From positions 1-6,905 of the forward strand of contig CAMBOZ010000064.1 of NCBI GenBank assembly GCA_945869505.1: DNA of 6,905 nt. Direction: 5' to 3'. Under the pieces are notes generated by a model. It did not search any database, was not told where the DNA came from, and worked only from the letters and a program-made list of their open reading frames with translations. The translations under genes and the position numbers were made by a program. Positions 1 through 4,773 of this stretch are shown here, piece by piece (positions within the stretch are counted from its first letter, which is position 1; every line of letters begins with the position of its first letter). Origin of the DNA: Bifidobacterium breve (GTDB lineage: Bacteria; Actinomycetota; Actinomycetes; Nanopelagicales; Nanopelagicaceae).

Positions 1-252
1 GAGACAATCAAAATCAAAGCTTCAAAGAAGGCACGCTTTCTTCCTGCAAAGGGTCTAAAGGATGTCATCTCAGGTGAGCGCAAGCTAGGTCCTGCTCCAA
101 AGCCAGAACCAAAGCCAGTTGCAAAGCCAGTAGCCAAGAAGGCTGCACCAAAGAAGGCTGCAAAGAAGAAGCCAGCAGCTAAGAAGAAGGTTGTTAAGAA
201 GGTTGCAAAGCGTAAGCCAGCAGCTAAGAAGAAGGCTGCTAAGAAGCGTTAA
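1..252 (+). CDS. hup: HU-type nucleoid-associated protein with lysine-rich C-terminal tail (5' partial)
   Basis: Only the last 83 residues are present; the start lies upstream of the window. HU dimers bind and bend DNA with little sequence preference and compact the nucleoid. Residues 1-29 of the fragment (ETIKIKASKKARFLPAKGLK...) match the end of the HU fold, where the last beta strand leads into a short helix. The remaining 54 residues form a disordered, highly basic tail of PAKK/AAKKK-like units, with 22 Lys and 2 Arg by my count. Actinobacterial HupB proteins carry such tails; in mycobacteria the tail adds DNA affinity and is a target of lysine modification (family knowledge). Every tail lysine is AAG and nearly every proline is CCA, consistent with high expression. 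The gene ends AAKKR-TAA and is followed by a strong terminator, so it is the end of its transcript. An H1-like histone is the alternative, but the HU-like core end argues against it. Confidence 0.88.
   Translation, partial: ETIKIKASKKARFLPAKGLKDVISGERKLGPAPKPEPKPVAKPVAKKAAPKKAAKKKPAAKKKVVKKVAKRKPAAKKKAAKKR
169..235 (+). repeat. 22-bp direct repeat inside the HU tail
   Basis: A 22-bp stretch starting AAGCCAGCAGCTAAGAAG occurs identically at 169-190 and 214-235, 45 bp (15 codons) apart and in frame. It encodes the unit KPAAKKK plus the first base of the next codon. This is the clearest DNA-level repeat in the tail and suggests growth by in-frame duplication, although biased codon use would also raise the identity. 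Confidence 0.8.
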
Positions 253-290
253 TTTTCGCTTCTAAAGGTAACTTCAAAAACTTCATAGAA

Positions 291-325
291 CTGGGGTCAG
301 CGTTTGCTGGCCCCAGTTTTTCTTT
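291..325 (+). terminator. Rho-independent terminator after hup
   Basis: An 11-bp stem (291-301 pairs with 306-316; CTGGGGTCAGC against GCTGGCCCCAG) contains one G-U wobble and closes on a GTTT loop. It is followed directly by a T-rich run (TTTTTCTTT, 317-325). It lies 38 bp after the hup stop and 18 bp before plsC, so it ends the hup transcript and insulates the next operon. It is the only convincing intrinsic terminator in the window. Confidence 0.93.
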
Positions 326-331
326 GCCCAC

Positions 332-337
332 TAAGAT
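332..337 (+). promoter_or_regulatory. Candidate -10 element for a leaderless plsC transcript
   Basis: TAAGAT fits the actinobacterial TANNNT -10 pattern and ends 6 nt before the plsC ATG, so transcription would begin at the A of the start codon. No Shine-Dalgarno is visible between the terminator and the ATG, which supports a leaderless message. No recognisable -35 is present; the expected place falls within the terminator stem. The assignment rests on spacing and motif alone. Confidence 0.5.
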
Positions 338-343
338 TTAGTT

Positions 344-1120
344 ATGGCCGAAATGCGAGTTTCTTACGCGCCACCAACAGGTTATCCGCTCGGCACAAAT
401 CGCACATATAAAATTGGAGCTGGCATATTGATGCCACTCATCAGCTTGATCACGAAACGTAAATGGAGCGGTGCTGAGAATATTCCAAAATCCGGCGCAG
501 CAATCATCGCTAGCAATCACTTGTCATATTTTGATGTTTTAAATCTGACCCATTTTCTTTTTAAGAATGGCCGCGCCCCGCGTTACTTAGGCAAAGTTGG
601 CGTATTTAAAGTTCCGATCATTGGCAGAATAATTCTGGCTGCCGGCCAAGTTCCAGTCGAGCGCGAGACACCGAACGCGGGCAAGGCCGTTGATCACGCC
701 AAACGATTGCTCGAATCCGGACACTTGCTCGGCGTTTATCCAGAAGGCACTCTCACGCGCGATCTAGATCATTGGCCGATGATTGCCAAGACCGGTTTGG
801 CACGTTTAGCACTTTCTACAAATACCCCAGTGATTCCAGTTGTCCAATGGGGCTCACAAGTTTTAATGCCTACATATTCCAAGAAGCTCAAGCTATTTCC
901 CCGAACCAAAATCACAATTGTTGCCGGCAAAGCTGTTGACCTTTCACCATGGCAGGGAAAGGCCGATGATCCGCAGGCGCTGATTGAAGCTACTGCCAAA
1001 GTCATGCTGGAAATTACTAAATTGCTCGAGGAAATTCGTGGCCAGAAGAGTCCTGAAGTAATCTTTGACCCACACACATCTGATTTGCCACGCATTGGCA
1101 ATTTCAAGAAGAAGCGTTAA
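344..1120 (+). CDS. plsC: 1-acyl-sn-glycerol-3-phosphate acyltransferase (PlsC/LPLAT family)
   Basis: This 258-residue enzyme probably transfers a fatty acyl group to the sn-2 position of lysophosphatidic acid, giving phosphatidic acid for phospholipid synthesis at the inner face of the membrane. The LPLAT motifs occur in order: NHLSYFD (58-64, the NHxxxxD catalytic pair His59/Asp64), a KVGVFKVPIIGRI stretch (84-96) with GQVPVER following (101-107), YPEGTLTRD (132-140, the EGT acyl-acceptor motif) and VIPV (163-166). A hydrophobic stretch near 26-37 may be membrane-associated, and the protein ends in a basic FKKKR. ATG 344 is preferred because a -10-like TAAGAT sits at leaderless spacing; ATG 353 (Met4) is the alternative. 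gpsA follows 22 bp downstream and makes the glycerol-3-phosphate backbone, so the pair is metabolically coherent. The family is clear, but the exact acyl acceptor cannot be read from sequence. Confidence 0.92.
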   Translation: MAEMRVSYAPPTGYPLGTNRTYKIGAGILMPLISLITKRKWSGAENIPKSGAAIIASNHLSYFDVLNLTHFLFKNGRAPRYLGKVGVFKVPIIGRIILAAGQVPVERETPNAGKAVDHAKRLLESGHLLGVYPEGTLTRDLDHWPMIAKTGLARLALSTNTPVIPVVQWGSQVLMPTYSKKLKLFPRTKITIVAGKAVDLSPWQGKADDPQALIEATAKVMLEITKLLEEIRGQKSPEVIFDPHTSDLPRIGNFKKKR

Positions 1121-1125
1121 AGAGC

Positions 1126-1130
1126 GAGGG
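1126..1130 (+). promoter_or_regulatory. Shine-Dalgarno-like site for gpsA
   Basis: GAGGG lies in the 22-bp plsC-gpsA gap, 12 nt before ATG 1143, which is a long spacing. The in-frame TTG at 1131 touches it directly and would leave no spacing, so the ATG is the better start. Confidence 0.5.
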
Positions 1131-1142
1131 TTGAAAAAAGCA

Positions 1143-2144
1143 ATGAGCAAAGTGTCGGTATTTGGAGCAGGTGCCTGGGGTTCTACTTTGGCACAGGTTC
1201 TTTGCGATGCTGGAAATGATGTTCTGCTTTGGGGCCGCAACCAAGATGTTGTAAATGAAATCAATTCTAAACATACCAACTCCAAATATATTGGCAATAA
1301 TGTGCTGCCTGTTGAAGTGCGTGCAACTTCTGACCTAGCTGAAACTTTCGCATTCAGCAAAACTTACGTATTGGCAATTCCATCACAACAATTGCGCACC
1401 ACCTTACAATCGTGGAAGCCACATTTTTCGCAAGATTGCTTAATAGTTAGTACCCTCAAAGGTATTGAGATCAGTACGCAGCTTCGCATGACAGAAGTAA
1501 TGCAAGATGTTCTCGGCCCGCATCGCATGGCTTTGATTACTGGTCCTAATTTGGCTGATGAGTTAATTCTGCGCCAACCAGCCGGCGCCGTTGCTGCGGC
1601 AACAAACCAAGTGACCTCTGAAGAAGTTCGTGAGCTATTTCGCACACCTTATTACCGCGTTTACACATCAGTTGACTTACTTGGTTGCGAACTAGCTGGT
1701 GCGATTAAGAATGTAATTGCCCTTGCAGTCGGCATCTCAATCGGGATGGGCTTCGGAGAAAACACACAAGCGATGGTGATTACTCGTGGGCTAAATGAAG
1801 TAGCCCGCTTATGTGCTGCACATGGTGCAGATCCACTTAGCGCAGCCGGACTTGCTGGAATGGGCGACCTCGTTGCTACATGTGGATCTCCACTTTCTCG
1901 TAACAGAACTTTTGGCGAATTACTTGGTAAGACCGGTTCAATGGAGGCCGCCCTTAGCCAATGGGCTAAGACAGTCGAAGGCGTTAGCTCTTCTGGTGCC
2001 ATTGTTGAAATTGCGCACCGCGTGGGAATCGAAGTTCCCGTGATTGAATCGGTTGCCGACATCGTAAACGGAACACTGAATCCAGAGGCGGCGCTACAAC
2101 GTTTGATGGAGATCACCACCAAGGCCGAAAACTTCATTCGATGA
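1143..2144 (+). CDS. gpsA: NAD(P)H-dependent glycerol-3-phosphate dehydrogenase
   Basis: A cytosolic enzyme that reduces dihydroxyacetone phosphate to sn-glycerol-3-phosphate, the phospholipid backbone. With the start at ATG 1143 it has 333 residues, the usual length, and opens directly on the Rossmann strand MSKVSVFGAGAWG with GxGxxG at 8-13. Further landmarks are STLKGIE (103-109, conserved Lys106), ITGPNLADE (112-120 region), the catalytic-lysine segment AGAIKNV (Lys189) and SRNRTFGELL (near 271-280). The open frame extends upstream to an ATG at 1065 inside plsC, but those 26 extra residues are unlike the family and overlap plsC by 56 bp, so they are rejected. The gene follows plsC by 22 bp and its TGA overlaps the ddl start as ATGA, so the three genes are very likely co-transcribed. 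Confidence 0.96.
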   Translation: MSKVSVFGAGAWGSTLAQVLCDAGNDVLLWGRNQDVVNEINSKHTNSKYIGNNVLPVEVRATSDLAETFAFSKTYVLAIPSQQLRTTLQSWKPHFSQDCLIVSTLKGIEISTQLRMTEVMQDVLGPHRMALITGPNLADELILRQPAGAVAAATNQVTSEEVRELFRTPYYRVYTSVDLLGCELAGAIKNVIALAVGISIGMGFGENTQAMVITRGLNEVARLCAAHGADPLSAAGLAGMGDLVATCGSPLSRNRTFGELLGKTGSMEAALSQWAKTVEGVSSSGAIVEIAHRVGIEVPVIESVADIVNGTLNPEAALQRLMEITTKAENFIR

Positions 2145-3208
2145 AAAAGCGCGTAGCCATTATCTGTGGCGGAAGATCCAGCGAACATGAGATTTCCTGC
2201 ACTTCAGCCGGGGGAGTCCTCTCTGCAATTGATCGCAGCGCCTATGAGCCTGTTCTAATCGGAATCAGCAAGTCAGGTAACTGGTTCTTGCTTGCCCAAG
2301 ATCATCCACTGTCAATAAGTGGAAAAACTTTGCCGAGCGTTCCAGAGACAGGTACTCCCGTAACACTTAGCGTCGATGGCTTTAGCGCAGCTGGTGCGAA
2401 CTTAAATATTGATATTGCTTTTCCAGTTTTGCACGGACCATATGGAGAAGATGGAACGATCCAGGGCTTATTTGAAATGGCAGATATGCCTTATGTGGGT
2501 TCTGGCGTTCTTGCATCGGCGGTAGCAATGGATAAATCATTTGCTAAACCGATTTTCGCATCTCACGGAATTAAAGTTGCTGCTGGTTTCGTTGCGCGAG
2601 TAAGTGATTGGCAGAAAAACAAGACAGAGATTCAAAAAGCCGCGGATCAATTGGGCTATCCAGTGTTCGTAAAACCGGCGCGCGGTGGATCATCGCGTGG
2701 CACGACCAAAGTTAAATCTGCCGCCGAATTTGGCGCAGCACTCGATGAAGCGCATCGCTTTGATCCGAAGGCACTTGTTGAACAAGAAATTCGCGGATTT
2801 GAAATCGAATGTGCAGTGCTTGAGATAAACGGTGAAGCCAAAGCATCCCTAGTCGGTCAAATAAAGATTGATGCTAAATATGAATTCTATGATTTTGAAG
2901 CGAAGTACTTAGATGGAGCCACAACTATCGAACTGCCAGCACCAATAGATCAGAAGATCGCTGATGAGATCCGTGCAAAGGCAGTTCAAGCCTTTGTGGC
3001 ACTGGGTTGCTCAGGTTTGGCACGCGTGGATTTCTTCTTAACACCAAATAACGAAATCATCATCAACGAGTTAAATACCATGCCAGGTTTCACTGCGACA
3101 TCGGTCTTCCCAAAGATGTGGGAGGCAACTGGCGTTACTTATTCGCAAACAGTTACGCACCTGTTGCAGGCGGCGCTAAAACGCAATAACGGCGTACTTG
3201 GGAATTAG
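2141..3208 (+). CDS. ddl: D-alanine--D-alanine ligase
   Basis: An ATP-grasp enzyme that joins two D-alanines for the peptidoglycan stem peptide, acting in the cytosol. It has 355 residues, normal for the family. Visible landmarks are GRSSEHEIS with Glu15 in the N-terminal D-Ala site, HGPYGEDGTIQG (98-109), YVGSGVLASAVAMDK (118-132), VKPARGGSSRGTTKV (177-191), the omega-loop EFYDFEAKY (248-256) and the Mg ligands RVDFF (Asp297) and NELNTMPGFT (Glu310, Asn312). Tyr250 corresponds to the position held by Tyr in D-Ala-D-Ala ligases and Phe in D-Ala-D-Lac types, which predicts a normal, vancomycin-sensitive product. Phe252, where Tyr is usual, and Arg in GSSRG are minor oddities. ATG 2141 overlaps the gpsA TGA (ATGA) without a good Shine-Dalgarno, suggesting translational coupling. 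The stop overlaps the convergent RAM-domain gene. Confidence 0.96.
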   Translation: MKKRVAIICGGRSSEHEISCTSAGGVLSAIDRSAYEPVLIGISKSGNWFLLAQDHPLSISGKTLPSVPETGTPVTLSVDGFSAAGANLNIDIAFPVLHGPYGEDGTIQGLFEMADMPYVGSGVLASAVAMDKSFAKPIFASHGIKVAAGFVARVSDWQKNKTEIQKAADQLGYPVFVKPARGGSSRGTTKVKSAAEFGAALDEAHRFDPKALVEQEIRGFEIECAVLEINGEAKASLVGQIKIDAKYEFYDFEAKYLDGATTIELPAPIDQKIADEIRAKAVQAFVALGCSGLARVDFFLTPNNEIIINELNTMPGFTATSVFPKMWEATGVTYSQTVTHLLQAALKRNNGVLGN

Positions 3209-3438
3209 TAAGTAACTGGGCAAGTAAGTGTGCGAGTTATGCCAGGTACTGCTTGAACTTTAGACAAGATTACGCGACCAAAATCTTCCATTGATGGAGC
3301 TTCAGCACGCATGATTACATCGTATGGACCAGTAACGCCTTCAGCCAGAGTGACGCCGGTGATAGCAGATACAGATTTAGCAACGCTTGATGCTTTGCCA
3401 ACTTCTGTTTGAATCAATATGAATGCCTGAATTGACAT
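3205..3438 (-). CDS. Stand-alone Lrp/AsnC ligand-binding (RAM) domain protein
   Basis: A 77-residue protein consisting only of the alpha/beta RAM domain found at the C terminus of Lrp/AsnC regulators; there is no helix-turn-helix. The sequence MSIQAFILIQTEVGKA...SAITGV, then VTGPYDVIMRAEA (near 37-49) and the end PGITRTLTCPVTY fit the small actinobacterial members found next to thiL. RAM domains assemble as dimers and higher oligomers and bind amino acids or other small effectors; the role of stand-alone members is not settled. The chosen start (CAT at 3436-3438) has a GAAAGG Shine-Dalgarno 10 nt upstream and begins exactly at the domain. The frame runs on to 3498, but the added 20 residues are unlike the family. 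It converges on ddl with a 4-bp stop overlap and diverges from thiL by 77 bp. Confidence 0.9.
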   Translation of the reverse strand: MSIQAFILIQTEVGKASSVAKSVSAITGVTLAEGVTGPYDVIMRAEAPSMEDFGRVILSKVQAVPGITRTLTCPVTY

Positions 3439-3446
3439 AGTGGTGA

Positions 3447-3473
3447 CGCCTTTCTCGTGAGAGCTTCGCCTTT
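3447..3473. repeat. Repeat and small palindrome between the RAM-domain gene and thiL
   Basis: The 7-mer CGCCTTT occurs at 3447-3453 and 3467-3473, exactly 20 bp apart, and the palindrome TCTC-GT-GAGA (3453-3462) lies between them. On the minus strand the first copy forms part of the Shine-Dalgarno. It could be an operator in the divergent intergenic region, but elements this short arise by chance. Confidence 0.3.
3449..3454 (-). promoter_or_regulatory. Shine-Dalgarno of the RAM-domain gene
   Basis: On the minus strand GAAAGG lies 10 nt before the ATG at 3436-3438. It decides the start, because the upstream in-frame ATG at 3498 would place this site inside the coding region. Confidence 0.65.
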
Positions 3474-3502
3474 GAAGATGACCACAAAGGTACTCCATGT
3501 TC

Positions 3503-3508
3503 TAGTCT
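3503..3508 (+). promoter_or_regulatory. Candidate -10 element for a leaderless thiL transcript
   Basis: TAGTCT fits TANNNT and ends 7 nt before the thiL ATG, the spacing expected when transcription starts at the start codon. No Shine-Dalgarno precedes the ATG and no clear -35 is seen. The site lies in the 77-bp region shared with the divergent RAM-domain gene. Confidence 0.5.
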
Positions 3509-3515
3509 TGGCGCT

Positions 3516-4448
3516 ATGGCAAATAATTCGGGGGGCTTTACGGAAGCGCAGGTGATCTCTCGACTTCGTGAGATATTTGCAACCTCCGACCCGCGAGTAG
3601 AAATTGGTATCGGTGACGACGCCGCCGTTGTGGCAGGCACAGATCTGCGTCAAGTATTGACAACGGATATGGCGGTCGAAGGTGTTCATTTTCGCACCGA
3701 TTGGTCAACTGCTTTTGAAATTGGACGAAAAGTTACCGCCGCAAATGCCGCAGATGTTTTGGCTATGGGTGCAACCCCAGATTACTTATTAGTCGCGGTC
3801 GCGCTTAACGGAAGCGAAAGTCTTGAATGGATCGAAGAACTTGCTCGCGGAATCAACTTTGAAGCGGATCTTGCTGGATTTCAAGTAATTGGTGGAGACA
3901 TTTCACGCAGTGAAAAGATAATCATTTCGATGTCTGCGCTGGGTCATTGCCAGAAACCAGTTACGCGTAGTGGGGCAAGAATTGGTGATGGTGTTTATCT
4001 TTCTTCACTAACTGGATGGTCCGCCGCGGGATTGGCTATCTTGGAGTCAAAACACAATTGCGTAACAGATGCTCAAACTTCGGCAGTACGCGAGTACAAG
4101 AATCCAACGATTGATTACAACTTCGATACAGGTGGTGCTACGTCCATGTGCGATGTTAGCGATTCTCTAATTGAGCAGGCAGAGCAGGTTGGTAGCGCCT
4201 CGGGTGTTCAATTTACTTTCCATGAGAACCTGATTGCTGCTAGCCCAGAATTTGCTGCTCTGAAATCAGTGGCAGATGATTTGAATGTGAGCGTCTGGCA
4301 ATTCATTTTTGCTGGGGGAGAGGACCACGTTCTGCTTGCAACGGGAAAGAATTTGCTAGGTACACAAATTGGTGAAGTTACCGAGGGTATGGGACTAGTT
4401 AATGTTCCTGCGAATGCGAATAAGCAGGTTTGGAAACACTTTAACTAG
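3516..4448 (+). CDS. thiL: Thiamine-monophosphate kinase
   Basis: Phosphorylates thiamine monophosphate with ATP to thiamine diphosphate, the active cofactor, in the cytosol. It has 310 residues, typical of the AIRS/PurM-like ThiL family. Motifs in order: GIGDDAAV (31-38, Mg-binding aspartates), DMAVEGVHF (51-59), [11 protein letters not shown] (76-86), GGDISRS (126-132), [11 protein letters not shown] followed by SAAGLAIL (153-176 region), DVSDSL (213-218) and GGEDHVLL (267-274). The acidic metal ligands are all present. GGEDH rather than GGEDY is usual in actinobacteria, but Ser217 replaces the Gly of the common SDGL. ATG 3516 fits the leaderless promoter. Its TAG shares bases with the rpmB stop in CTAG. 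No thiamine ring-synthesis gene is nearby, so the gene alone cannot distinguish synthesis from salvage. Confidence 0.94.
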   Translation: MANNSGGFTEAQVISRLREIFATSDPRVEIGIGDDAAVVAGTDLRQVLTTDMAVEGVHFRTDWSTAFEIGRKVTAANAADVLAMGATPDYLLVAVALNGSESLEWIEELARGINFEADLAGFQVIGGDISRSEKIIISMSALGHCQKPVTRSGARIGDGVYLSSLTGWSAAGLAILESKHNCVTDAQTSAVREYKNPTIDYNFDTGGATSMCDVSDSLIEQAEQVGSASGVQFTFHENLIAASPEFAALKSVADDLNVSVWQFIFAGGEDHVLLATGKNLLGTQIGEVTEGMGLVNVPANANKQVWKHFN

Positions 4449-4630
4449 CGAGTGACTTTGCCGGCCTTAAGGCAAGAGGTGCAGACATTCTGGCGCTTAG
4501 TGTTTCCACCAACGAGAGTTTTGATGCGCTGGATATTTGGATTCCAACGACGACGTGTCTTTACCTGAGAGTGGGAAACGTTATTTCCGAAGCTGGGCCC
4601 TTTGCCACAGATATCGCATGTTGATGCCAC
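4445..4630 (-). CDS. rpmB: 50S ribosomal protein L28, zinc-binding (C+) form
   Basis: A 61-residue structural protein of the large ribosomal subunit. Start [21 protein letters not shown] and the middle [11 protein letters not shown] are diagnostic of L28. Cys5/Cys8 and Cys50/Cys53 form two CxxC pairs that identify the zinc-binding C+ form; a C- paralogue elsewhere would be the usual partner under zinc limitation, but none is in this window. The start codon is GTG (CAC at 4628-4630), with AAGGAG 7 nt upstream, the best ribosome-binding site in the window. Its TAG overlaps the thiL TAG within CTAG (4445-4448), so the two genes converge with no spacer. It diverges from recG across 143 bp. Confidence 0.97.
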   Translation of the reverse strand: MASTCDICGKGPSFGNNVSHSQVKTRRRWNPNIQRIKTLVGGNTKRQNVCTSCLKAGKVTR

Positions 4631-4637
4631 AGCAGTA

Positions 4638-4643
4638 CTCCTT
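4638..4643 (-). promoter_or_regulatory. Strong Shine-Dalgarno of rpmB deciding a GTG start
   Basis: AAGGAG on the minus strand ends 7 nt before the GTG at 4628-4630. This spacing supports the non-ATG start, and the resulting N terminus matches L28 proteins. Confidence 0.88.
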
Positions 4644-4692
4644 TTAAATTCGCGTTTATTTCTAGTTTTTTAACCTCAGCCCTAACTGCGGC

Positions 4693-4736
4693 CAGGTGGT
4701 TGAACAAGGCGTAAGAGTATCAAGAAGGCCACCCTG
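4693..4736. repeat. Imperfect inverted repeat in the rpmB-recG intergenic region
   Basis: The left arm CAGGTGGTTGA (4693-4703) can pair with TCAA (4720-4723) and CCACCCTG (4729-4736), leaving a 5-nt bulge (4724-4728) and one extra C. A 16-nt loop separates the arms. No T-run follows on either strand, so it is not a terminator. It could be an operator or, if transcribed, a leader structure. Confidence 0.35.
4714..4722 (-). promoter_or_regulatory. Candidate extended -10 promoter for rpmB
   Basis: On the minus strand TGATACTCT matches the extended -10 form TGNTANNNT. A start about 7 nt downstream would give a leader of roughly 75 nt before the GTG. A weak -35 (TTAGCG) lies 18 nt upstream. It overlaps the inverted repeat of this region. 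Other TANNNT matches exist upstream, so this is only a candidate. Confidence 0.3.
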
Positions 4737-4760
4737 ACGCTAATTCGGTGGAATTCACGC

Positions 4761-4766
4761 GAGAAT
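4761..4766 (+). promoter_or_regulatory. Weak -10-like element before recG
   Basis: GAGAAT ends 7 nt before the recG ATG, the same leaderless spacing as at plsC and thiL, but lacks the leading T of TANNNT. A weak AGG at 4767-4769 could instead act as a short Shine-Dalgarno. The two readings cannot be separated by eye. Confidence 0.25.
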
Positions 4767-4773
4767 AGGCGGC

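Noticed and set aside
1..252. Lysine-rich tail as a separate histone H1-like gene
   Set aside because: The preceding in-frame residues match the end of the HU fold, so it is a tail on HU.
1065..1142. Upstream extension of gpsA to ATG 1065
   Set aside because: It would add 26 residues before the Rossmann strand and overlap plsC by 56 bp. ATG 1143 matches the family start.
944..1360. 138-residue minus-strand frame across the plsC-gpsA junction
   Set aside because: It is antisense to two well-supported genes, has no family features and no ribosome-binding logic.
3439..3498. 20-residue N-terminal extension of the RAM-domain protein
   Set aside because: The extension is unlike the domain family, and the likely Shine-Dalgarno lies inside it.
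3516..4448. ThiL as a catalytically degenerate paralogue
   Set aside because: The metal-binding aspartates and GGED are all present, and GGEDH is normal in actinobacteria; only SDSL is unusual.
4693..4736. tRNA or terminator in the rpmB-recG gap
   Set aside because: There is no cloverleaf with T-loop consensus and no T-run after the hairpin on either strand.
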